Below, piece after piece: positions 36,146-45,179 of a stretch of DNA of 64,000 bases; the first letter of the stretch is position 1, and every line of letters begins with the position of its first letter. The position numbers were made by a program, and so were the translations under genes. The stretch is taken from the NCBI RefSeq assembly GCF_013201665.1, contig NZ_CP053840.1, forward strand, positions 1,240,001-1,304,000. Reading direction: 5' to 3'. The notes under the pieces were generated by a model. The model saw nothing but the letters and a program-made list of their open reading frames with translations. It ran no database searches and was not told the DNA's origin. Source of the stretch: Arcobacter venerupis. GTDB taxonomy: Bacteria > Campylobacterota > Campylobacteria > Campylobacterales > Arcobacteraceae.

Positions 36146-36448
36146 TTAGTATAAAATATAAAGTGCTATTGTAAAAATAATAGTAGGTACTAGAAATTTT
36201 ATTAATGCATCAAATTTTGTGTATGATAAAGCTATCCAAGTAGCAGCAACTGCCCAAGCAAAGGTATTAAACATAATTGAGATAATTGCTGATTCTTTGA
36301 TTTCTAAAGGTATTATAAAAGCAACTAAAGTCATAGTTAAATATGAAAGAACCAAACCACCAAAAATGGCAGTTATTGTTCTAAATAGTCCTATTTCTTT
36401 TCCTTTTTCTTCAGGTGTAGATAAATAAGTATATATTTTTTTTATCAT
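36146..36448 (-). CDS. Small membrane protein, DUF3649 type
   Basis: The 100-residue protein has three hydrophobic helices and the sequence NTFAWAVAATWIALSYTKFDAL, which resembles the DUF3649 family found between TonB siderophore receptors and PepSY proteins. It is probably an accessory of ferric-siderophore handling in the inner membrane. It is 10 bases from both neighbours, firmly within the operon. Confidence 0.75.
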   Translation of the reverse strand: MIKKIYTYLSTPEEKGKEIGLFRTITAIFGGLVLSYLTMTLVAFIIPLEIKESAIISIMFNTFAWAVAATWIALSYTKFDALIKFLVPTIIFTIALYILY

Positions 36449-36458
36449 TTTTTATTCT

Positions 36459-38525
36459 TTAAAACATATAACTTACTGTTGCAAGAACAGTTCGTGGAGT
36501 TCCTGTATTTACTCTTACTGTACTTGCTGATTGTACATACACTTCATCAGTTAGATTTTGAATACTTAAATTAGTTCTCCAATGACCTTTTTTATAACCT
36601 ACCATTGCACTATAAATTATGTCAGAATCAAGTTTTATAGTATTTGCAGTATTAACATATCTCTCTCCTAAATATTTAGCTCCTGCACCTACGTAAGTAT
36701 TTGGTAATTTAAATGCTGAAAGATAATAAGTTGTAAAAAGATTTGCTGTGTGTGTTGGTACACCTGTTAATTCTTTATTGTTATTGTCTTTATCTTTTGT
36801 TTCTGCATAACCATATGATGCAATAACAGACCAATTTGATGTTATATCTCCACTTAAATCCATTTCAAAACCTTGACTCTCTTGTTTCCCACTTGCAAGA
36901 TAAGATAAAGGATTATCAGGATCTGTCAAAGCGATATTTTCTTTTTCTATTTTAAATAAGGCTGAGGTTAAATCAAATTTATCATCAAATAGTTTTTGCT
37001 TAATTCCAAGTTCAATACCTTTACCTGTTTCTGGGTCTAAAATTTTACCATTCACATCTGTTGAAGTATTTGGAGTAAATGATTCTGAGTAGTTTGTATA
37101 AAGTGAAGTTTCTGGAGTAATTTTGTAAACTAGACCAAAAGATGGAGTTACAGCACTACTTTTTTCACTTGAATCTGGCTTAACTTGACTATATCTTGCC
37201 GCTGCACTTAAAACTAGATTATCAGTTAAATCAATATAGTCTTGAATAAAAGTTCCCCATTTTTCAGTTGCAATTTTTTTGCCACTATTTCCATAAGTGA
37301 TTGCATTTGGATGATCAGCTAAAGTTGTAAGTGTTTCATATACTGGATTTGATAAATTTAAAGTATAAATTTTTGATCTATCCATATATCCAGTAAAAGT
37401 ATTATATGATTTATTACCATCTAGGCCAATACTAATTCTATTTTTTAAATTAAAAATATCTACTTCTTTGTTTAAAGTATATTGTAAAGCATGTTCTTCA
37501 TAATCATTTCTTTGTGTTGCAAAAAATCTACTAATAGTATTATTAGTTTGATTATATGATAAAGGAATATGTACAGTTGGATTATCTATCGTATAATCAA
37601 CATATCTATATCTAAAATTTGAATTCCAAGTATCAAAAGTACTATCTATATCAAAACCAGCTATTTTTTGAGTTTTCTTTAATTCTTCATCAGGATGAGT
37701 ATATACTGTTTCAATTGGTGCGGCTAAAGTACCATCATTTTTTAAGTAAGCACCAAATTCTGATGGTTTAGTTTCATCTAAATATTCAGTAAAAAAAGTT
37801 ATGGTATGGTTATCATTTATATCTTTTGCGATAGATGGTGAAATAAATACTCTATTTGTATTTTTATTATAATCTTTATATCCCTCATCATATTTAAATG
37901 TTGATACTAATCTATATCTTAAAGATTTATCTTCATTTAAAGCTCCTCCTAAATCTATTTTAGGACTATAAGAATTATTTGAAGTAACTTCCAGTTCAAT
38001 TTGAGCGTGAGATTCTTTTTGTGGTTTTTTCTTTACAAGATTTATTATTCCTCCTGGACTAGATTGTCCATATTGTAAAGAATCAGGACCTTTTAAAATT
38101 TCGACACTTTCTAAATTATAAATTTCAGCATCTGAAACAGAATTTGAAAAACTCAACCCATCTCTTAAAATAGGAACTCCTGAAAAACCCCTAATAGAAA
38201 AAATATTTTCTCTTCCTTGTTTATTTCCTTGATAAGCTACATTAGATGACATGGTAATTATATCTTCTAAGCTTTGTGCTTGTGAATCTTGAATAAAATT
38301 TTTGTTAAAAACTTGTATAGATTTTGCAGTATCTTCTATATCTATGTTTGTTCTATTTATATTTACCTTTCCTTCATTTTGATAGTTTGAATAGGCTTCT
38401 TCACTAACGGTAATGTTATCTAATAAAGTTGTTTCTATATTTTCTTGTGCGAAAAGTTGAGAACCAGTCAATAAAATTACAGAAAGATTGATAGATAGAT
38501 TTCTTTTTAAAGAATAAATTTTCAT
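36459..38525 (-). CDS. TonB-dependent siderophore receptor
   Basis: The 688-residue outer-membrane receptor has a signal peptide (to ~25), a TonB-box-like start (DNITVSEEAY), the plug domain (TAKSIQVFNKNFIQDSQAQ, SIRGFSGVPILRDG, LKGPDSLQYGQSSPGGIIN) and a 22-strand barrel ending in aromatic F (VSYMF). The plug signature is that of FpvA/FhuA-type ferric siderophore receptors; the siderophore is unknown. GGGAG precedes the ATG. A perfect Fur-type palindrome lies 44 bases upstream. It leads the four-gene iron operon. Confidence 0.93.
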   Translation of the reverse strand: MKIYSLKRNLSINLSVILLTGSQLFAQENIETTLLDNITVSEEAYSNYQNEGKVNINRTNIDIEDTAKSIQVFNKNFIQDSQAQSLEDIITMSSNVAYQGNKQGRENIFSIRGFSGVPILRDGLSFSNSVSDAEIYNLESVEILKGPDSLQYGQSSPGGIINLVKKKPQKESHAQIELEVTSNNSYSPKIDLGGALNEDKSLRYRLVSTFKYDEGYKDYNKNTNRVFISPSIAKDINDNHTITFFTEYLDETKPSEFGAYLKNDGTLAAPIETVYTHPDEELKKTQKIAGFDIDSTFDTWNSNFRYRYVDYTIDNPTVHIPLSYNQTNNTISRFFATQRNDYEEHALQYTLNKEVDIFNLKNRISIGLDGNKSYNTFTGYMDRSKIYTLNLSNPVYETLTTLADHPNAITYGNSGKKIATEKWGTFIQDYIDLTDNLVLSAAARYSQVKPDSSEKSSAVTPSFGLVYKITPETSLYTNYSESFTPNTSTDVNGKILDPETGKGIELGIKQKLFDDKFDLTSALFKIEKENIALTDPDNPLSYLASGKQESQGFEMDLSGDITSNWSVIASYGYAETKDKDNNNKELTGVPTHTANLFTTYYLSAFKLPNTYVGAGAKYLGERYVNTANTIKLDSDIIYSAMVGYKKGHWRTNLSIQNLTDEVYVQSASTVRVNTGTPRTVLATVSYMF

Positions 38526-38568
38526 TTATATACTCCCTTGTGTATTAATCATGGAATAGTACTTAAAA

Positions 38569-38583
38569 TGATAGTAACTATCA
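38569..38583. promoter_or_regulatory. Fur box upstream of the siderophore receptor operon
   Basis: TGATAGTAACTATCA is a perfect 7-1-7 inverted repeat, close to the Fur consensus TGATAATNATTATCA. It lies between the receptor gene and the AraC-type regulator gene, both on the minus strand, so it should give iron repression of the receptor operon. Confidence 0.8.
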
Positions 38584-38631
38584 ATATCTAAAAATCAAAA
38601 AGAGGAAAATAATAACTAAAATAGGGAAAAA

Positions 38632-39615
38632 TTAAAAATTATGGAGTTGTTTTTTATATAGACTAGGGCTAATTCCAAAATAATCAAAGAAAAGTTTACT
38701 GAAATGTCCAGTATGTTTATATCCAACTTTCAAAGCAACTTCTTTAACACTGAGATTTTCTTTTAAAAATTGTTTTGCAACTTCTAATCGTCTTTTTTGA
38801 AGCATTTCTAAAATAGTCATTCCATAATATTCTTTAAAATCTTTTTTTAGATAACACTCATTTATGGCAGATTTATAAGCAATTTCTTTTATTGAAAGGT
38901 TTGTATTATATTCTTGCATAATAATTTCTTTTGCTCTTTCTATGCTAGACATTCTATTTTTATCTAAATTATTAAATATCAAATTATTTAAATTATTAGA
39001 TATTTTTTCAATTGTATGGTGAATTAAATCTGTAGTTTTTGACTCTAAATAAATATTTTTTAATATATCTTCATAAGAATTATCATTTTTAAAATAATCC
39101 AATAATTCAAATTGTTGAGAATCTATATTTTTATCTTGAATAATATGGTAATCATCTTTAAATGTTTTTTTCATAAGTTTTTCAATATTTTTTATTGGAT
39201 GAGCTAATTTTAAAAAAAGTTCTTCTTTCATTCCAATTGTCAAAGTTTTATAAATTTTCCCTTTCTCTAAAGGAGTCTCTGAGTAAAATTTATCAGAAGC
39301 AAGACCTAAAAGAAAATGATTTTTTTTAAAAAAATATGTATCTTCATTTTTAAATGAAAAAGTTAGATTTTCTCCTAAATTAAAAATAAAAACGGCTCCT
39401 GAAACATCACTTTGTTCAATAAGTAAGATATTTTTTTTTGGTATAAAATTTCTGATAGAAACAGCTATTCCATTTCCCATATCATACCAAATAGAAATAC
39501 CATTTCCTAAATCTTCTTTTATTGTTCCAATATAAATTTCCCTAGAAAATGGATTTGATATTTTTTTTGATATTTGAATTAAATCTGTGTAGTTTATCTT
39601 TTGTATTTTAGTCAT
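38632..39615 (-). CDS. AraC family regulator (PchR-like)
   Basis: The ~327-residue protein has a C-terminal AraC DNA-binding domain (residues ~225-327: LSIKEIAYKSAINECYLKKDFKEYYGM and VALKVGYKHTGHFSKLFFDYFGISPSLYK). Its long N-terminal half resembles PchR-type regulators that sense a ferric siderophore. It sits directly upstream of the receptor operon in the same orientation and probably activates it. I chose the ATG at 39615; a TTG five codons earlier is possible, and neither has a clear ribosome site. Confidence 0.88.
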   Translation of the reverse strand: MTKIQKINYTDLIQISKKISNPFSREIYIGTIKEDLGNGISIWYDMGNGIAVSIRNFIPKKNILLIEQSDVSGAVFIFNLGENLTFSFKNEDTYFFKKNHFLLGLASDKFYSETPLEKGKIYKTLTIGMKEELFLKLAHPIKNIEKLMKKTFKDDYHIIQDKNIDSQQFELLDYFKNDNSYEDILKNIYLESKTTDLIHHTIEKISNNLNNLIFNNLDKNRMSSIERAKEIIMQEYNTNLSIKEIAYKSAINECYLKKDFKEYYGMTILEMLQKRRLEVAKQFLKENLSVKEVALKVGYKHTGHFSKLFFDYFGISPSLYKKQLHNF

Positions 39616-39680
39616 GTACGGATTGTACAAAGATTACTATTTAAAGATATTTAAAAAAAATTTATATATTTTATGAAAAT

Positions 39681-39696
39681 ATGAATAATTATTCAT
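39681..39696. promoter_or_regulatory. Perfect 16-bp TetR-type palindrome upstream of the second protease gene
   Basis: ATGAATAATTATTCAT is fully self-complementary. It sits 168 bases upstream of the protease gene at 39864 and 66 bases from a second close copy. TetR regulators typically bind such 14-18 bp palindromes; the only TetR gene in the window is the one beside the group-2 hydrogenase. Confidence 0.55.
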
Positions 39697-39746
39697 TTGG
39701 TAAAGAAAATTTAACCTAAATGAGTATAGAATACATTAAATAGAAT

Positions 39747-39762
39747 ATGAATACTTATTCAT
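39747..39762. promoter_or_regulatory. Second TetR-type palindrome of the pair
   Basis: ATGAATACTTATTCAT differs from the copy at 39681 in one base. A candidate -10 (TATAAT, 39795-39800) lies shortly downstream, so a protein bound here would sit just upstream of or over the -35 region of the maturation operon. Confidence 0.5.
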
Positions 39763-39863
39763 TATATAAAAAGTATTTTATCTATCTTGTAATATATAAT
39801 TAAATTTATTGAAAAGTCGAGATGAAAATCTCATATTTTGTTTAAAAATGAAAAGAGGGAAAA

Positions 39864-40427
39864 ATGAATATTTTAATTTTAGGAATAGGAAATATTTTAT
39901 TTCAAGACGAGGGAATAGGGGCACATTTTATTCATTATTTAGATGAAAAGTATGACTTTATATCACAAAAAAATAGTGTGAGTTTGATTGATGGTGGAAC
40001 TTTAGCCCAACGATTGATACCTGAGATTGTAAAATATGATGAACTTATAGTGATAGATTGTATTGATGCTGATAATTCAAAAGCTGGAGATGTATACTTT
40101 TTTGATTATAGAAAAGCACCCTCATATATAAACTGGCAAGGAAGCGCTCACGAAATTGAAATGCTTCAAACACTAAATATGATTGATATGAATAAAGATT
40201 TACCCCAAACACAAGTTTTAGGAGTAATTCCAAAACGAATAGGTGATGATACTACATTTGAATTAAGTGATGAGATTATAAAAGCTGTAAAAGTAATGGA
40301 AGATTTAATTGTTAAATATCTTTTAACATTAGATGTTCAAATGAAAATTATAAATAAAAATACAACAATAGAAGAGATTTCATTAATCTCTTTTAAAAGA
40401 GAGATAAAAAATGGTCCTAAAATTTGA
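39864..40427 (+). CDS. Second hydrogenase maturation endopeptidase (HydD/HyaD-like)
   Basis: The 187-residue M52-type peptidase has GIGNILFQDEGIGAHFIHYL (nickel-binding Glu), IDCIDADNSKAG (Asp) and SAHEIEMLQTL (His). It is clearly related to HydD at 29032. Its target is unclear: the group-2 large subunit in this window has no C-terminal tail, so it either works on HydB or on a hydrogenase encoded elsewhere. It overlaps the next gene by 17 bases, as hydD overlaps hydE. Confidence 0.92.
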   Translation: MNILILGIGNILFQDEGIGAHFIHYLDEKYDFISQKNSVSLIDGGTLAQRLIPEIVKYDELIVIDCIDADNSKAGDVYFFDYRKAPSYINWQGSAHEIEMLQTLNMIDMNKDLPQTQVLGVIPKRIGDDTTFELSDEIIKAVKVMEDLIVKYLLTLDVQMKIINKNTTIEEISLISFKREIKNGPKI

Positions 40428-42033
40428 ATTTACCTATAAATCAAAAGATAAAACATTAGCTAAGTTTTTAGATTTTGCTTCAAAACAGTTTGATTGTAGT
40501 TACAAAATCTTACAAGAGGGTGATTTTTTATATTTATATGTAGAATCATCCCAAGAGATATTAACTTCTTTTTCTGATAATTTGTCTTTATATCTTCCAA
40601 TGTCAATCTACTTTTATGGTTTAAAAGTAGAAGTAATTGATTCTCTTCCTTTAGCAAACTCAATCACTTTAGCACAAGATAAACATATATCTTTTTGTCC
40701 AGAGTGTTTAAAAAAAGTAGAAGATGAAAAAAATAAAGATTACTACAATGCTTTTAAATCTTGTGATATTTGTAGTGGTTTTGAAGAGGCAGAATTTATT
40801 TTTGAAGATGAAGTAATAGAATCAAATAAACCATTATTTGAAAAAATAGCTTTATTAATAAGCGAAAATAAAAAGATAAAAATAAAAACCTTGAGTGGAA
40901 TATTTGTTTTCTCAAAATTAGAAAATATAGATAAAAGCTCAAAATTATTAGTTACAAATCTTGAAAATATTAGTTCTTTAATTGTCGAAAATAAAACAGA
41001 AATCATAGCTTTAGCAAGTATAGAAAAACCCTTCATTGATTTTAAAATTAATGAAATTTATAAACAAAAAAACAGTGTAAAAAAAGATAAAATTAGTATC
41101 AGATTTGCAAATGATTTAACTTTATTATTGCTTTCTAAAGAGTTAGAAAAATATAATATTGATTTTCTTAATATTGAAGAAAATACAGAATTTGACTATT
41201 TTTTAGATGTAAAAAGTAAAAAAGATATTTATATAGATATTCCTAAAATTAAATGTTTTGAGAATAAAAAATTAGTTCTAGAATCAAACTCATATCCTAA
41301 AAAATTAGATGCAGTTTTTGAAAAATTTCAAGAAAAAAATAAAGCACAATTTATGAGTGTTTTATGGGAGAATAGACTTTTTAGTGAATCAATATTAAAC
41401 TTTTATATAAGTAGTAAAAATAGTGATGGAGTATCATATTATTCAGAAAAAATAGATGGATTAGTGGATATTTTAGAACCTTTATATATACCTAAATCTA
41501 TAAAAGAGATATTTGAAGAGATACAAAAAGATACAAAAGGAAAAAAACTAATATCAAATTACAAAGAAAAATTTCCTGAAGATTATAAAATAGCCATAAA
41601 TACTGCTATATCTTTTCAAAATAGTTCTTTTTATACGTATTTCCAAATTGCAAAAATAGTTCTAAATTTTCAAAATAACATAGTTGAAAATGCAATGGAT
41701 TGTTTATTAGAAAAAGGACCTAGAATTGATTATAAACTATTTGATTCAAAGAAACTTTTCCATAAAAATTTAGATTATTTAGCCCTATTTAAATCAGCTC
41801 TTAGTTTTAAACTAGCAGGTGTTGATGAACAAACTATTTCTTTGGGTTTTATGGAGAGTTTAGCAAACTTTATAGGTAATGAGATAGATAATGTAAATAG
41901 CGCCTATGAAGTTACAGGAGTTAGCTTATGCGGGGATATGTTTGAAAATGAAAGATTTAATCTTTTAGTAGAAAAAAGCATAACAAAGAATTTTAAAATC
42001 TATTATAATAAAGAGTTTGTCATTCAAAAATAG
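40411..42033 (+). CDS. HydE paralogue with a HypF-type zinc finger
   Basis: The 540-residue protein aligns by eye with HydE: an N-terminal LPMSIYF versus LPLSIFI, LASIEKPFIDFKI versus LCSIERPLVKLKF, a LDYLALFKSALSFKLAGVD block versus LDYRRTVQSIMAYKMADVD, and a VSLCGDMFEN end versus VVLCGNMFAN. It also has CPEC-x18-CDIC, the exact C-x2-C-x18-C-x2-C spacing of HypF zinc fingers. This marks it as a HypF-derived protein without the acylphosphatase and complete catalytic motifs. It lies between a maturation protease and hypF, so a role in NiFe(CN)2CO assembly is likely; the reaction is unknown. Confidence 0.78.
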   Translation: MVLKFEFTYKSKDKTLAKFLDFASKQFDCSYKILQEGDFLYLYVESSQEILTSFSDNLSLYLPMSIYFYGLKVEVIDSLPLANSITLAQDKHISFCPECLKKVEDEKNKDYYNAFKSCDICSGFEEAEFIFEDEVIESNKPLFEKIALLISENKKIKIKTLSGIFVFSKLENIDKSSKLLVTNLENISSLIVENKTEIIALASIEKPFIDFKINEIYKQKNSVKKDKISIRFANDLTLLLLSKELEKYNIDFLNIEENTEFDYFLDVKSKKDIYIDIPKIKCFENKKLVLESNSYPKKLDAVFEKFQEKNKAQFMSVLWENRLFSESILNFYISSKNSDGVSYYSEKIDGLVDILEPLYIPKSIKEIFEEIQKDTKGKKLISNYKEKFPEDYKIAINTAISFQNSSFYTYFQIAKIVLNFQNNIVENAMDCLLEKGPRIDYKLFDSKKLFHKNLDYLALFKSALSFKLAGVDEQTISLGFMESLANFIGNEIDNVNSAYEVTGVSLCGDMFENERFNLLVEKSITKNFKIYYNKEFVIQK

Positions 42034-42067
42034 GTATAGTTCTAATAATATAGAAAAAAGTAGAGTA

Positions 42068-44311
42068 ATGACAAATTATAAAATAGAAATTACAGGTATC
42101 GTTCAAGGGGTTGGATTTCGTCCTTTTATATATAATTTAGCAATAAAATATGAGATAAAAGGTTGGGTTAATAATGATGAAAAAGGTGTAAATATTCTTT
42201 TATATGCAAAAGAAGAAAATATACAAAAATTTATAAATGACCTAAAATCAAACCCTCCTATTTTATCAAAAATCAACTCTATAAATATAGAAAAAATAAC
42301 TAAAATAAAAGAGTATAAAACTTTTGAAATAATACAAAGTACAAACTCAAATAATAAATCAACTATCATTTCTGCTGATATTGCAATTTGTGATGATTGC
42401 ATCAATGATATTAATGATGTATATAACTTTAGGTATAATTATGCTTTAACAAATTGTACAAATTGTGGTCCAAGATACTCAATAATAAAAACAGTTCCTT
42501 ATGATAGAATAAATACTTCAATGGCATCTTTTGAATTATGTGAAGATTGTAAAAAAGAGTATGAAGATCCAACAAATAGAAGATACCATGCTCAACCAGT
42601 TGCTTGTGAAAAATGTGGTCCAAATGTAACTTTGTATAACAAAAATAATGAGTTTTTATCTACAAATATTATAGCTATAAAACAAGTAGCAGATTTAATT
42701 AATGAAGGGCATATAATAGCCCTAAAAGGAATGGGTGGTTTTCATCTTGTTTGTGATGCAAAAAATGATAAAACCCTAGAAGAACTAAGAATTAGAAAGA
42801 ACCGACTAAATAAGCCTTTTGCCGTAATGTTTAAAGATATAAAGGATATTAAAAATTATACAAATTTGAGTTCAAAAGAAGAAGAAATTTTAACTTCAAT
42901 AAACAAACCAATAGTTTTAGTTAAAAAAAGAAAAAACTTTCATTTATCAAACAAAATAGCCCCAAATATTAATCATTTGGGGTGCTTTATTGCTTATACA
43001 CCATTGCATCATTTGCTTTTTAGATATTTAAATAATCCAATAGTTGCAACAAGTGCAAATTTAAAGGGTGAACCCATTATTGTTTCAAAAGATGAAATCA
43101 TAGAAAAACTATCAAATGTAGTTGATTTTGTCTTAGATTTTAATAGGGATATACTAAATGCAAGTGATGATTCAGTTATACAAGTTATAACTAATGATAT
43201 TGTAAAGCTTAGAAATGCAAGAGGTTATGCTCCAACTGCTTTAAACTTCGAAAATAAGAGTGAAAAAAAGATACTCTCACTTGGTGCTAATCAAAAATCT
43301 ACGATAAGCATTTATTTTAAAAATAATTTAATTTTATCACCATATATTGGAGATTTAAACTCTTTAAACTCTTTAGAATATTTTGAGAGAACTATAAATA
43401 CTTTTAAAAGATTTTATGATTTTGAACCTGAAATAATAGTTTGTGATAAACATCCAAATTATGAATCTACAAAGTTTGCACTAAAACTAAAACAATCAAA
43501 TCCAAAGATCGAATTAATTCAAATCCAACACCATTATGCTCATGTTTTATCTGTGATGGCTGAGTATAAGTTAAACAAAGAGGTATTAGCTTTTATTTTT
43601 GATGGAACAGGATATGGGGATGATGGTAATATTTGGGGTGGAGAGGTTTTTACAGCTTCAAAAAGTGAATACAAAAGAGTAAATCATTTTGAATATTTTA
43701 GACTTTTAGGCGGTGAAAAAGCAGTTCTTGAGCCAAAAAGAGTGGCTTTAAGTCTTCTTTTTGATACTTTTTGCTTAGATGAAATATTAACTCTTGAAAT
43801 AGCATGTGTAAAAGCTTTTACACATAGTGAAATAAAAATGCTTCACACTATGTGGCAAAAAGCTTTAAATTCACCTCTTACAAGCTCTGTAGGGCGTTTA
43901 TTTGATGCAGTTGCATCATTATCTGATATTTTACATATTCAAAGCTATGAGGGTGAAACTGGCTTACAAATAGAGCAAAATTATGATGAATCTATAACTC
44001 AATTTTACCCTTATGAAATAATTGATAATAAAATACAATTATCTTCAATGATAAAACAGATGATTTTAGAAAAAGATAAAAAACAAATTTGCTCAAAATT
44101 TATAAATACTTTAGTGCAAATTATTTTAGATATTTCAAATTCTCACAAAGATTTACCTATTATTTTAGGTGGTGGAGTTTTTCAAAACAGAACACTTCTT
44201 GAAATTTTAATTAATAAATTCCACGAGCAGGGTAGGGAATTTTATTACAACAAAGATATTCCACTAAACGATGGTGGAATCAGTGTAGGGCAAATTTACC
44301 ACCAAATCTAA
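42068..44311 (+). CDS. hypF: Carbamoyltransferase HypF
   Basis: The 747-residue maturation enzyme has an acylphosphatase domain (GIVQGVGFRPFIYNLA), two zinc fingers of C-x2-C-x18-C-x2-C type (CDDC...CTNC, CEDC...CEKC), a YrdC-like domain (KPFAVMFKDI, ATSANLKGEP) and a Kae1-like domain (HHYAHVLSVMAEY, DGTGYGDDGNIWGGE, GGGVFQNRTLLE). HypF makes the carbamoyl group that HypE turns into the cyanide ligands of the NiFe site. The start is set at the ATG for MTNYKIEI, where the family begins; an upstream ATG would add 17 residues. hypA-E are not in the window. Confidence 0.96.
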   Translation: MTNYKIEITGIVQGVGFRPFIYNLAIKYEIKGWVNNDEKGVNILLYAKEENIQKFINDLKSNPPILSKINSINIEKITKIKEYKTFEIIQSTNSNNKSTIISADIAICDDCINDINDVYNFRYNYALTNCTNCGPRYSIIKTVPYDRINTSMASFELCEDCKKEYEDPTNRRYHAQPVACEKCGPNVTLYNKNNEFLSTNIIAIKQVADLINEGHIIALKGMGGFHLVCDAKNDKTLEELRIRKNRLNKPFAVMFKDIKDIKNYTNLSSKEEEILTSINKPIVLVKKRKNFHLSNKIAPNINHLGCFIAYTPLHHLLFRYLNNPIVATSANLKGEPIIVSKDEIIEKLSNVVDFVLDFNRDILNASDDSVIQVITNDIVKLRNARGYAPTALNFENKSEKKILSLGANQKSTISIYFKNNLILSPYIGDLNSLNSLEYFERTINTFKRFYDFEPEIIVCDKHPNYESTKFALKLKQSNPKIELIQIQHHYAHVLSVMAEYKLNKEVLAFIFDGTGYGDDGNIWGGEVFTASKSEYKRVNHFEYFRLLGGEKAVLEPKRVALSLLFDTFCLDEILTLEIACVKAFTHSEIKMLHTMWQKALNSPLTSSVGRLFDAVASLSDILHIQSYEGETGLQIEQNYDESITQFYPYEIIDNKIQLSSMIKQMILEKDKKQICSKFINTLVQIILDISNSHKDLPIILGGGVFQNRTLLEILINKFHEQGREFYYNKDIPLNDGGISVGQIYHQI

Positions 44312-44626
44312 TTTTTCCAATAATCCATATAAAAATCCATCTTTTTTAAAATATTAATATTATACAAAATTTATATCTTAAACATTATTATGTATTATAC
44401 AAAATGTTATAAAAATATTCTTATTAGCTTTGTAATAGGCCATCTATGAAAAAATAATTTTTTTTAAAAATACAATAAAAATATAGTAATAAAAAATCTA
44501 TGAAATTCGCCATAAAATTATACTAATATAATTATATTTAATATTATTAAGTATTATACAAATAAAATCAGGAGAATTACTGTAAATATATATATGATAG
44601 AATTCAAATAAAAAATAGGAAAAGAT
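44312..44626. other. Gene-free AT-rich interval with repeated TATTATACAAAA motif
   Basis: No coding sequence is seen in these 315 bases. TATTATACAAAAT occurs at 44358-44370 and 44393-44405, and TATTATACAAAT at 44552-44563. On the minus strand the motif reads TTGTATAATA and contains TATAAT, so it may simply be promoter-like sequence. Confidence 0.4.
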
Positions 44627-45043
44627 ATGATAAAAACAACTGCTCTAATATCAGATGAAAACGGCTATAAAAAATATAATCTTTTTGAAATCCACGAAGA
44701 TTTACAAAATATAATAGCTGATGATTATTTAGAATATTCAACAAGTAATTTTAAAAAAGCTGCTTATTGTGAGTTGATGTATAAAAAGAATTTCTATGAT
44801 AAATATGATGAAACAACATACAAAGAAGTTTATGTAAGATATATAAATAATGAAAAATTTAAAGATAAAGCAAAATTTATTTATAGCATTATTGATTACG
44901 ATAAATATGTAAAATTTGTAGAAGAGAATCAAACTATAGAAAATCCAAATGAACTAATTATTTCTTATGGTGTAGTTGATAGTGATGGTGTAAAAATTGA
45001 AATTTATAATATTGGAATTGTTGATATTTCTTTTGTATTTTAA
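44627..45043 (+). CDS. Hypothetical protein
   Basis: The 138-residue protein is charged and has no signal peptide or membrane segment. It contains many Lys, Asp and Tyr (KKAAYCELMYKKNFYDKYDE) and a C-terminal β-rich part (IISYGVVDSDGVKIEIYNIG). I recognise no family. A good ribosome site (AGGAAAAGAT) precedes the ATG. It lies alone between hypF and a TonB receptor gene. Confidence 0.6.
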   Translation: MIKTTALISDENGYKKYNLFEIHEDLQNIIADDYLEYSTSNFKKAAYCELMYKKNFYDKYDETTYKEVYVRYINNEKFKDKAKFIYSIIDYDKYVKFVEENQTIENPNELIISYGVVDSDGVKIEIYNIGIVDISFVF

Positions 45044-45049
45044 TTTTAA

Positions 45050-45099
45050 AGGGAATTTTATTACTTAGAAACTCTCTTAATTTTCTAAAATAATTCCCT
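45050..45099. other. Imperfect inverted repeat between hypothetical gene and TonB receptor
   Basis: AGGGAATT and TTAGAAA on the left pair with TTTCTAA and AATTCCCT on the right, leaving a small internal loop. No T tract follows on the plus strand. It could be a terminator of the upstream gene or a leader structure of the receptor mRNA. Confidence 0.35.
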
Positions 45100-45179
45100 A
45101 AATCTATGTAATATTAATTAACAAAAAATTAACAACTGTATGTTAGATTTAAATAAATCAACTTACAGGAAAAATATAA

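Noticed and set aside
22220-44311. A full hyp gene set (hypA-E)
   Set aside because: Only hypF and HypF-like proteins are present; no HypA, B, C, D or E motifs were found in the window.
45044-45179. Fur box upstream of the second TonB receptor
   Set aside because: No 7-1-7 palindrome like that at 38569 was found; the dyad at 45050-45099 has a different shape.
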